Part shown: positions 1-6,536 of the stretch, in pieces
How the letters are laid out: each line of letters starts with the position of its first letter
How positions within the stretch are numbered: the first letter of the stretch is position 1
NCBI RefSeq assembly: GCF_002161805.1
Contig: NZ_NFIP01000005.1
Span: 62,001-126,000, forward strand
Source: Collinsella sp. An307
Lineage (GTDB): Bacteria > Actinomycetota > Coriobacteriia > Coriobacteriales > Coriobacteriaceae
DNA: 64,000 bases
Direction: 5' to 3'
The notes under the pieces: model-generated
Database searches by the model: none
What the model was told of the DNA's origin: nothing
The model's input: the letters and a program-made list of their open reading frames with translations, nothing else
Translations under genes and position numbers: made by a program

Positions 1-456
1 CAGGCTTATGAGGCAGCTCACCACAGCCATAGGTGTGGAGTTAACCAGTAAGAGGTAGATAGCCCACATTGGGCCGCCGAGCACAAGACCCAAGAAGATG
101 GCGCTTGCGTAGAGCGCGGCAACGCGCGAGGCAACGACGGTCCGGCGCGAAATGGGAAGCGACATCACAAGGTCAAAATCGGTGAGGCCAAAGAGCGTGC
201 CGTTTGCCTTGAGGAACGTGAACACCACGCCGCCAACGGCACCCATAACGACCGCGAAGGCGGGAATGGCGTCGGCGAGTCCAAGGGACATGAGTGAGAC
301 GCCGGTAAGCGCGAGGTAGAACACGCCGAGAAGGCAAAGTAGCACATAGCTCCCGATGATCAGGCAGCCGCCGCTGCGTCCTGAGCGCGTGCGCGGGGCG
401 AGGCTGTGGAGCAGCGCTAAGAGCTGGACGCGTATGAGGATGAGAAAGGTGCGCAT
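1..456 (-). CDS. ABC-2 type exporter permease (partial, C-terminus beyond the window)
   Basis: Membrane subunit of an ABC exporter; only the first 152 residues are visible. After a short basic N-terminus and an Arg/Gly-rich loop there are at least three hydrophobic stretches, at about residues 30-52, 57-80 and 117-150, with the short conserved phrase 'DFDLVMSLPISRR', which resembles the cytoplasmic loop of ABC-2 permeases. The ATG at 456 has a GGAGG ribosome site just upstream and lies 9 nt after the stop of the ATPase gene, so the two form an operon. Substrate unknown. No stop codon is seen before the window edge. Confidence 0.8.
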   Translation of the reverse strand, partial: MRTFLILIRVQLLALLHSLAPRTRSGRSGGCLIIGSYVLLCLLGVFYLALTGVSLMSLGLADAIPAFAVVMGAVGGVVFTFLKANGTLFGLTDFDLVMSLPISRRTVVASRVAALYASAIFLGLVLGGPMWAIYLLLVNSTPMAVVSCLISL

Positions 457-465
457 GCTGCCCTC

Positions 466-1233
466 CTAGCCGAGGTTGCTCTGCGCGGGCGACTCGGGCT
501 TGTCAACATCGGTGAGCTCGAGGAACACGTCCTCAAGAGAATCGTCGCCGCGCACCTCGTCGGTAGTGCCGGAAGTCACCAGTTCGCCCTTACGAATGAT
601 GGCGACCTTGTTGCAGAGCTTCTCGACCACCTCGAGAACATGGGAGGAGAAGAAGACTGCCCCACCGGAGGCGGCAAGTTCGTGCAGGATGGTTTTGAGC
701 TCGTGGGAGGCCAGCGGGTCGAGGCCCACGAAGGGCTCGTCAAGCAGAAGCAGCTTGGGGGCGTGAATCAGCGCGCCTATGAGGACGAGCTTCTGGCGCA
801 TGCCGTGCGAGTAGCCGCTGATCTGGTTGCCGAGGTCCTGGGCAATCTCCAGACGCTCGGCGAGCTCGGCGATGCGTGCCGTGCGTGCGTCGGCGGGCAC
901 CTCAAAAATGTCGGCGATGTAGGTGAGGTACTGGATGCCCGTCATGAAATCGTAGATGTCGGGGTTATCCGGCACGTAGGCGATCTGGCGCTTTGCCGCG
1001 ACGGGGTCAGCCGATACGTCGACGCCGCAGACGCGGATCGTGCCGGCATCGACGGGCTGGACACCGGCGATGGAGCGAATGAGCGTTGTCTTGCCGGCGC
1101 CGTTGTGGCCAATGAAGCCGTAGATGTCGCCGGCCTCGACGGTGAGCGACAGGTCACGTACGGCGAGTTTCTTGCCGTAGCGCTTCTCGTAATGGGCGAC
1201 CTCGAGAATCGGGGTGCGGTTGGGGATGGACAT
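466..1233 (-). CDS. ABC transporter ATP-binding protein
   Basis: Cytoplasmic ATPase of the ABC-2 exporter whose permease follows immediately. In order it shows Walker A (GHNGAGKTT, about residues 42-50), a signature loop written YSHGMRQKL in place of the usual LSGGQ, Walker B (LLLLDEP) and a switch histidine (SSHVLE). Length, 255 residues, is normal for the EcsA/YxlF-like group of drug, bacteriocin or unknown-substrate exporters. The C-terminus ends in an acidic tail. It is probably cotranscribed with the upstream ribbon-helix-helix gene, about 75 nt away. The substrate cannot be read from sequence. Confidence 0.9.
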   Translation of the reverse strand: MSIPNRTPILEVAHYEKRYGKKLAVRDLSLTVEAGDIYGFIGHNGAGKTTLIRSIAGVQPVDAGTIRVCGVDVSADPVAAKRQIAYVPDNPDIYDFMTGIQYLTYIADIFEVPADARTARIAELAERLEIAQDLGNQISGYSHGMRQKLVLIGALIHAPKLLLLDEPFVGLDPLASHELKTILHELAASGGAVFFSSHVLEVVEKLCNKVAIIRKGELVTSGTTDEVRGDDSLEDVFLELTDVDKPESPAQSNLG

Positions 1234-1307
1234 GGTTCCTCCGAAAGGTATGTGATTGTGGGTTGTGTTTCTTGCGGGAGTAGTGGGAGAGAGCGGAAAG
1301 GTGGTCG

Positions 1308-1496
1308 CTACGATTGGTCATCGTCCGACCCGTGCTCTTCGCCCCGCTTTTTGGGCAGGCGCCCGGCACGCTTGAGCGCATCGCGCAATATCCACTCCAC
1401 CTGACCGTTGGCGCTGCGCATCTCGTCATCGGCCCAGCGTTGCACCGCCTCCCAGATAGCGGGGTCTATGCGAAGGGGATACTGCTTACGGGCCAT
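1308..1496 (-). CDS. Small Arc/ribbon-helix-helix-like protein
   Basis: A 62-residue protein of the form MARKQYPLRIDP...W...ADDEMRSANGQVEWILRDALKRAGR followed by a charged tail. The short beta strand (QYPLRID) and two helices match the ribbon-helix-helix DNA-binding fold seen in Arc-like antitoxins and in small regulators annotated 'Arc family DNA-binding protein'. I chose the ATG at 1496 because the protein then begins as family members do; an ATG at 1505 is also in frame. It follows the SPFH gene on the same strand, and this pairing is probably meaningful. No adjacent toxin is recognisable. Confidence 0.75.
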   Translation of the reverse strand: MARKQYPLRIDPAIWEAVQRWADDEMRSANGQVEWILRDALKRAGRLPKKRGEEHGSDDDQS

Positions 1497-1562
1497 ACCA
1501 ACCAACTGCCTACATAGGAATGCGCAAAATAGTTCTCATTGCGAGCCTCTATAAGCTCGCGT

Positions 1563-1642
1563 CGTCCGCCGGGATGTTCCCTAAGCGCGCATTCCGCAGG
1601 CCGAAGGCCGAGGACGCGCGCGTGGGAACTTCCCGGCGGACG
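1563..1642. repeat. Long-stem hairpin with internal TTCCGCA/GAGGAC loop (copy A)
   Basis: Between the SPFH and ribbon-helix-helix genes. Outer arms 1563-1574 and 1631-1642 are 12-bp perfect inverted repeats, continued by GTTCCC/GGGAAC (1576-1581, 1624-1629) and GCGCGC/GCGCGC. Inside sit ATTCCGCA, a GGCC-gaa-GGCC hairpin and GAGGAC. Related hairpins lie at 21459-21532, 24474-24573 and, more loosely, 50694-50778. Function unknown; it could be a processing or termination signal, or a mobile palindromic repeat. Confidence 0.65.
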
Positions 1643-1650
1643 CAGGTGCG

Positions 1651-2682
1651 TTAATAGAGCGAGCCAGCGTTCACGATGGGCTTCGCCTCGGACTCGCCGC
1701 AAAGGACGACCATGAGGTTCGAGGCCATCTGCGCCTTGCGCTCCTCGTCGAGGTCGATCTTGCCGTGCTGGCCGAGCTCGTCGACGGCCATCTCGACCAT
1801 GGTGACGGCACCCTCGACAATCTTCTTGCGGGCGGCGATCACGGCTTCTGCCTGCTGACGGCGAAGCATCGCCTGGGCAATCTCGGGCGCGTAGGCAAGG
1901 TGCGTGAGGCGCGCGTCGTCCACGGCCACGCCGGCGGGCGAGAGGCGCTGCGTGAGCTCGTGCTTGAGCGCCGTGGAGACCTCCTCAATATTGGAGCGCA
2001 GCGTGATGGAGTCCATGGAGTCGCTCGAGTCCTCGGCGTGGTCGTAGGCGTAGATGCTCGCCACGTGGCGAAGCGCCGTCTCGGCTTGCGTGGCCACGAA
2101 CTGCTCGTAGTTATCCACGTCGAAGAGGGCCTTGGCGGTGTCGGCCACGTGCCACACCACGACGTTGGCGATCTCGATGGGGTTGCCCATCTTGTCGTTG
2201 ACCTTCAGGATCTCGCCGTTCAGCGTGCGCGCGCGGACAGAAACCTTGGTGGAGAGGGCCTTGGTCGCCTTGGTGGCCGTCTCAATCTGCTTGCCGAGTG
2301 AGAGTCCGGACTTGCTGATGACCTCGGCTGTGGCGTTCTCGGCGGTGCCGTCGGAGCCCATGGAGCGGCTGTAGAAGGGGTTCGCCCAGCGGAAGCCCTC
2401 GTCGCGGACGGTGCCCTTGTAGTCGCCGAAGAGGATACAGACGCGCGCCTGGCCCGGCTGCAGCGTGAAGAAGCCGGAGACGAGGATGCACCAAGCGATG
2501 AAGAGGACGACGCTTGCGATGACCATGATGACCGGGAGCGTGGCGGACTCGCCGGAATCCTCTGTGGCGACGGCGAGCACGATGCCGCCGACGAACAGGG
2601 CGATAACGACCACGGTTCCAACGAGGCTCAGCGCGAGCATGCCCCAGCCGGACGCAGCTTTGATCTTCTTCTCGGTACTCAT
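1651..2682 (-). CDS. SPFH/band-7 domain membrane protein
   Basis: Two hydrophobic segments at about residues 14-37 and 48-72 are followed by an SPFH (stomatin/prohibitin/flotillin) domain beginning near '[21 protein letters not shown]', then an Ala/Glu-rich amphipathic region ('[22 protein letters not shown]', about residues 275-300) and a short conserved end. This is the usual layout of bacterial SPFH proteins of about 300-340 residues, which form oligomeric membrane scaffolds. It starts at an ATG with AAGGA upstream and is divergent from pfl across a 500-nt gap. Cellular role unassigned; the neighbouring small DNA-binding gene may be regulatory. Confidence 0.88.
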   Translation of the reverse strand: MSTEKKIKAASGWGMLALSLVGTVVVIALFVGGIVLAVATEDSGESATLPVIMVIASVVLFIAWCILVSGFFTLQPGQARVCILFGDYKGTVRDEGFRWANPFYSRSMGSDGTAENATAEVISKSGLSLGKQIETATKATKALSTKVSVRARTLNGEILKVNDKMGNPIEIANVVVWHVADTAKALFDVDNYEQFVATQAETALRHVASIYAYDHAEDSSDSMDSITLRSNIEEVSTALKHELTQRLSPAGVAVDDARLTHLAYAPEIAQAMLRRQQAEAVIAARKKIVEGAVTMVEMAVDELGQHGKIDLDEERKAQMASNLMVVLCGESEAKPIVNAGSLY

Positions 2683-2683
2683 G

Positions 2684-3178
2684 AGAGTTCCTTTCTCGAT
2701 GTCAGCCGCACGATGCGGCTCGCGCGCCGCGGGGAGGTTCTATCCCGATGGCGCTTCCCCTGGTTTGTGGCGGGGGGGGGGTGCTCCCCGAACGAACGCT
2801 CCCTTTCCGTTCATTGATTGCATTGTGATATCACATTGGTCTCACGTCAACTACCGTTCGCCGACAAGTGCGTCGGTGAACGGCCTCCGCGCCGCCACGT
2901 GGATGACCATCTTGTACGACAGTCCGCTCCCAAACGTGTAGTTAGCTGTAGGTAACTTGTGAACCTCTAATAATCGGCAGACGGAGGCCCGAGGCATGGG
3001 GTCCCTATGATATGCTAGCGCCCTAGATTAAACTCCCGATGAGCTGCGGAAACTGTGTTCGGGAACGCACATTAGCTTTGGTCTGGGCCAAAGGCGATTG
3101 CCCGGTACGGTACCCAAGCGCGTCGGGACGACCCGTTTGCACCGGAGGCCCCGGTCAAACAATAAGGAGCGTGGTTTC
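2684..3178. promoter_or_regulatory. Divergent intergenic region between SPFH gene and pfl
   Basis: No gene of its own is credible here. It holds a G9 run (about 2772-2780), a perfect 12-bp palindrome TGTGATATCACA (2824-2835), an 11/12-bp inverted repeat with a GU pair (CCGTTCGCCGAC at 2854-2865 with 2872-2883) and a small CTTTGG-tctggg-CCAAAG hairpin near 3076-3093 in the likely pfl leader. A TATGAT hexamer lies near 3007. The pfl start is fixed by AAGGAG at 3164-3169. Confidence 0.55.
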
Positions 3179-5275
3179 ATGCAGCAGGCCTGGGAGGGCT
3201 TCAAGCCCGGTACCTGGATGGGCGAGGTCGACGTGCGCGACTTCATCCAGCGCAACTACACCCCCTATGAAGGCGACGAGTCGTTCCTCGCGGGACCCAC
3301 TCAGCGCACCACCGACCTGTGGCGTGACGTCATGGCGCTGCTCACCAAGGAGCGCGAGCAGGGTGGCGTGCTCGACATGGACACCAAGACGGTCACGGGC
3401 ATCGTGGCGCATCCGGCGGGCTACATCGACCCGGCGCACCCCGAGCGCGAGACCATCGTGGGCCTTCAGACCGATAAGCCGCTCAAGCGCGCCTTGCACG
3501 TCAACGGCGGTATCCGCATCTCGGTCCAGGCGGCGGCCCAGCACGGCTACCAGATCGACCCCGACGTGATCGAGACCTACACCTACCGTCGCAAGACCCA
3601 TAACGCCGGTGTTTTTGATGTCTATACGCCCGAGATGCGCGCCTGCCGCTCGTCGCACGTCATCACGGGCCTGCCCGACGGTTACGGCCGCGGCCGCATC
3701 ATCGGCGACTACCGCCGCGTGGCCCTCTACGGCGTTGACTTCCTCATCAAGGACAAGGAGGCCCAGAAGGCCTCCACGCCTGTGGTCATGACCGAGGCAA
3801 ACATCCGCGACCGCGAGGAGCTTACCGAGCAGATTCGTGCGCTCCAGCAGCTCAAGATGATGGCCGACTTCTATGGTTTTGACATCTCGGGCCCGGCGAC
3901 CAACGTTCAGGAGGCCATCCAGTGGACGTACTTTGCCTATCTCGCTTCCGTTAAGGACCAGAACGGCGCTGCCATGTCCATGGGCCGCACCTCGACCTTT
4001 ATCGACATCTACGCCGAGCGCGACCTCGCCCGCGGTACGTTCACCGAGGAGCAGATCCAGGAGTTCGTCGACCACTTCATCATGAAGCTCCGCATGGTCA
4101 AGTTCGCCCGCACGCCCGAGTACCAGAACCTGTTCTCCGGCGACCCGCAGTGGGTGACCGAGTCCATCGGTGGCATGGGCGTCGACGGCCGCACGCTCGT
4201 CACCAAGACCGCCTTCCGCTACCTCCACACGCTCGAGAACATGGGCACCTCGCCCGAGCCCAACCTGACGGTGCTCTGGTCGGTGAACCTGCCCCAGAAG
4301 TTCAAGGAGTTCTGCGCCAAGGCCTCCATCGCGAGCTCGTCGATTCAGTACGAGAACGACGACGTCATGCGCGTCTACCACGGTGACGACTACGCCATCG
4401 CCTGCTGTGTCTCCTCCATGCGCATCGGTAAAGAGATGCAGTTCTTTGGCGCCCGCGCGAACCTTGCCAAGTGCCTGCTCTACGCCCTCAATGGCGGTGT
4501 GGACGAGATCTCCAAGAAGCAGATTGGCCCGGCCTACCGTCCGGTGGTGGGCGACACCTTGGACTACGACGATGTCATGGCCAAGTTCCGCGACATGATG
4601 CGCTGGCTCGCCGGCGTGTACGTGAACGCGCTCAACATCATCCACTACATGCACGACAAGTACTGCTACGAGGCCATCCAGATGGCGCTGCACGACAAGC
4701 ACGTCAAGCGCTGGTTTGCCACAGGCATTGCCGGCCTCTCCGTTGTGGCCGACTCGCTCTCTGCCATCAAGTACGCCAAGGTGCACCCCATCCGCGACGA
4801 GCAGGGCGTGATCGTGGACTTTGAGATTGAGGGCGAGTTCCCCAAGTACGGCAACGACGATGACCGCGTGGACCAGATTGCGCACGACGTGGTGCACGAG
4901 TTCATGGAGTTCATCCGCATGAACGACACCTACCGCGACTCCATCCCCACCACGTCGGTGCTTACCATCACCTCCAACGTGGTGTATGGCAAGAACACCG
5001 GCGCCACGCCGGACGGCCGTAAGAAGGGCGTGCCGTTCGCCCCGGGCGCGAACCCTATGCACCAGCGTGACACGCACGGCGCCATCGCGAGCCTGTCCTC
5101 GGTATCGAAGCTGCCCTTCCGCGACGCTCAGGACGGCATCTCCAACACGTTCTCGATCATCCCGGGCGCGCTTGGCAAGGAGGACGAGGTCTTCTTTGGC
5201 GACATCGACCTGGACAGCCTGGACTTCTCCACGGCCGAGTTCTTGGTTGAGAGCCCGGATTGCGCCGAGTGCTAA
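3179..5275 (+). CDS. pflB: Pyruvate formate-lyase, catalytic-barrel polypeptide lacking the glycyl-radical domain
   Basis: Formate C-acetyltransferase: pyruvate + CoA to acetyl-CoA + formate in anaerobic mixed-acid metabolism. 698 residues from the ATG at 3179, chosen because AAGGAG sits 9 nt upstream. The active-site pair is in 'YAIACCVSSMRIGK' (Cys409-Cys410, equal to E. coli Cys418-419), and the barrel aligns well up to 'FSIIPGALGKEDEVFFGD'. It then ends in an unrelated acidic/Cys tail (ESPDCAEC) and a TAA. The C-terminal domain with RVSGYAV, essential in all family members, is absent here and is encoded separately 106 nt downstream. The activase pflA is at 10264. Confidence 0.95.
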   Translation: MQQAWEGFKPGTWMGEVDVRDFIQRNYTPYEGDESFLAGPTQRTTDLWRDVMALLTKEREQGGVLDMDTKTVTGIVAHPAGYIDPAHPERETIVGLQTDKPLKRALHVNGGIRISVQAAAQHGYQIDPDVIETYTYRRKTHNAGVFDVYTPEMRACRSSHVITGLPDGYGRGRIIGDYRRVALYGVDFLIKDKEAQKASTPVVMTEANIRDREELTEQIRALQQLKMMADFYGFDISGPATNVQEAIQWTYFAYLASVKDQNGAAMSMGRTSTFIDIYAERDLARGTFTEEQIQEFVDHFIMKLRMVKFARTPEYQNLFSGDPQWVTESIGGMGVDGRTLVTKTAFRYLHTLENMGTSPEPNLTVLWSVNLPQKFKEFCAKASIASSSIQYENDDVMRVYHGDDYAIACCVSSMRIGKEMQFFGARANLAKCLLYALNGGVDEISKKQIGPAYRPVVGDTLDYDDVMAKFRDMMRWLAGVYVNALNIIHYMHDKYCYEAIQMALHDKHVKRWFATGIAGLSVVADSLSAIKYAKVHPIRDEQGVIVDFEIEGEFPKYGNDDDRVDQIAHDVVHEFMEFIRMNDTYRDSIPTTSVLTITSNVVYGKNTGATPDGRKKGVPFAPGANPMHQRDTHGAIASLSSVSKLPFRDAQDGISNTFSIIPGALGKEDEVFFGDIDLDSLDFSTAEFLVESPDCAEC

Positions 5276-5280
5276 TGCAT

Positions 5281-5306
5281 ATTTGGGGACGGGGTCGTTT
5301 CGTGCA
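5281..5306 (+). repeat. ATTTGGGGACGGGGTC intergenic repeat, copy 1
   Basis: ATTTGGGGACGGGGTC followed by four variable bases and CGTGCA, starting 5 nt after the stop of the large pfl gene. The same string in the same orientation occurs 6 nt after the ispF stop (61103). A related inverted form lies before engB (12009-12049). Function unknown; the position right behind a stop codon suggests an extragenic repeat. Confidence 0.6.
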
Positions 5307-5334
5307 GGGCGGCGGCCCCGGCCCGTGTTAGAAA

Positions 5335-5343
5335 TGTTATGAT
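5335..5343 (+). promoter_or_regulatory. Extended -10 promoter candidate for the glycyl-radical subunit
   Basis: TGTTATGAT matches an extended -10 (TGnTATAAT). It is followed at 5345-5361 by a 7-bp hairpin (GCGCTAT-caa-ATAGCGC) and an AAAGGAG ribosome site at 5370-5375. This would let the small pfl gene be transcribed apart from the large one. No convincing -35 is visible. Confidence 0.45.
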
Positions 5344-5381
5344 TGCGCTATCAAATAGCGCTGCTCGCGAAAGGAGCTTCC

Positions 5382-5633
5382 ATGCAGGTCAAAGACGTGC
5401 CTCAGGCTCAGGCCGATAATCTGGTCCAGATGCTCGACGCCTACACCGAGAAGGGCGGCCACCATCTGAACGTCAACGTGTTCAACCGTGACACGCTGCT
5501 CGACGCGCAGGCTCACCCCGAGAAGTACCCGCAGCTCACCATCCGCGTGAGCGGCTACGCGGTGAACTTCCACAACCTCACCAAGGAGCAGCAGGACGAG
5601 GTCATCAGCCGTACGTTCCACAACGCGATGTAA
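5382..5633 (+). CDS. grcA: Stand-alone glycyl-radical domain of pyruvate formate-lyase
   Basis: 83 residues carrying the whole C-terminal module of pyruvate formate-lyase: '[22 protein letters not shown]', the '[16 protein letters not shown]' radical loop with Gly58 as the expected radical site, and the end '[14 protein letters not shown]'. ATG at 5382 follows AAAGGAG. In E. coli this sequence is the last part of PflB; GrcA/YfiD is a spare copy that repairs oxygen-cleaved PflB. Here the neighbouring PflB lacks the module, so this protein must supply it in trans for the enzyme to work (inference). Followed by a strong terminator at 5700. Confidence 0.9.
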   Translation: MQVKDVPQAQADNLVQMLDAYTEKGGHHLNVNVFNRDTLLDAQAHPEKYPQLTIRVSGYAVNFHNLTKEQQDEVISRTFHNAM

Positions 5634-5699
5634 CGTCGCGTAACGCGCCGTAGAACCATCCTCACATAGGGCAGCCTCCGCCTGCGCGGGCGGGGGGAT

Positions 5700-5736
5700 A
5701 CCGGCCATGGCTTTAGAGCTGTGGCCGGTTTTTTTG
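5700..5736 (+). terminator. Intrinsic terminator of the pfl cluster
   Basis: ACCGGCCA ... TGGCCGGT stem with an inner GCT-ttag-AGC stem and a run of seven T. The sequence is nearly repeated at 6355-6388, on the other side of the toxin-antitoxin genes. Confidence 0.85.
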
Positions 5737-5802
5737 TTAGGAAGTGATGCATAAACAAGTACGGAAACAGTACATAAATGAGATATCATTAAGGAGCTTG
5801 GA

Positions 5803-6069
5803 ATGGAGTTTGAATGGGACCCAGTAAAGAGTGCGGCTAATTACAAGAAGCATGGAGTGAGTTTCACGGAGGCGCTTGAGCTATTCGGCGATCCCGAACG
5901 AATCGAGGTGGTGCTTTCATATCAAGAGGAGCGGCGCTTTGCGGTGGTGGGAATGGTGCGCGGGAAACATTGGACTGCCATCATTACCTATCGTGAGGGG
6001 CGAACAAGAATCATCTCAGTGAGGCGTTCACATCCCAAGGAAGAGAGGGCATACGATGAAAACCTTTAA
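5803..6069 (+). CDS. brnT: BrnT family (DUF497) toxin
   Basis: 88-residue protein beginning 'MEFEWDPVKSAANYKKHGVSF' and containing 'GKHWTAIITYREGRTRIISVRRS', the diagnostic ends of BrnT, a RelE-fold type II ribonuclease toxin. AAGGAG lies just upstream of the ATG. The gene overlaps the antitoxin start by 14 nt, as is usual for brnTA. The pair is probably autoregulated by the BrnA ribbon-helix-helix domain; TATCAT at 5784-5789 is a possible -10. Base composition is lower in GC than the neighbours, which fits acquired DNA. Confidence 0.9.
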   Translation: MEFEWDPVKSAANYKKHGVSFTEALELFGDPERIEVVLSYQEERRFAVVGMVRGKHWTAIITYREGRTRIISVRRSHPKEERAYDENL

Positions 6070-6334
6070 CAGCTCACAAGAGATGGAGCGCGTCTTTGAT
6101 GAGGGTGAGGAGAGTATCCTTGATTATGCCGATATGTCTACGCTAAAGAAGCCCGGAAAAGCGGCGACGAGGCGTGTGGCCCTCGATATGAACGCCTCGG
6201 CAATCGCGCGACTGGATTCTTTTGCAGAGCGTTATGGTGTGTCGCGGCAGGCGCTGATCAAGGTGTGGTTGATGGAGCGCATGGATGAAGAAGATGCGCG
6301 AGCGGCTCATTTGAGCGCTCCGTCAGTAGTATAG
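6056..6334 (+). CDS. brnA: BrnA family antitoxin
   Basis: 92 residues. An acidic N-terminal arm ('ERVFDEGEESILDYAD', residues about 11-26), expected to cover BrnT, leads to a C-terminal ribbon-helix-helix domain ('KAATRRVALDMNASAIARLDSFAERYGVSRQALIKVWLMERM'-like, residues about 35-75) that should bind the operon's own promoter. It overlaps brnT by 14 nt and is followed by a terminator. No key element of the family seems missing, so the module is likely functional. Confidence 0.88.
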   Translation: MKTFNSSQEMERVFDEGEESILDYADMSTLKKPGKAATRRVALDMNASAIARLDSFAERYGVSRQALIKVWLMERMDEEDARAAHLSAPSVV

Positions 6335-6354
6335 TTTGTCTTGCAGAACCTATT

Positions 6355-6388
6355 GCCGGCCATGGTTTCACAGCTGCGGCCGGTTTTT
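6355..6388 (+). terminator. Terminator after brnTA, near-copy of the pfl terminator
   Basis: GCCGGCC ... GGCCGG stem, inner CAGCTG, then five T. It differs from the terminator at 5700-5736 at only a few positions, mostly in the loop, so the toxin-antitoxin pair is bracketed by two copies of one terminator. Confidence 0.8.
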
Positions 6389-6536
6389 GAAAATAGATGC
6401 AACTCAATGAAAACAATTCGACAGTTTTTCATTTGTCCCTCCACAGGGCAGCGAATGCCTTAGGATTGTCGCCTTGTGTGGAAAAGATGCGCACCGGCGG
6501 CTTTGGCGGTCGCTGGCGTAGTTGATGGGGGAGCAG

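Noticed and set aside
3098-3178. Upstream in-frame ATG for the large pfl gene at 3098
   Set aside because: The added 27 residues are not family-like and the ATG at 3179 has a strong AAGGAG at good spacing.
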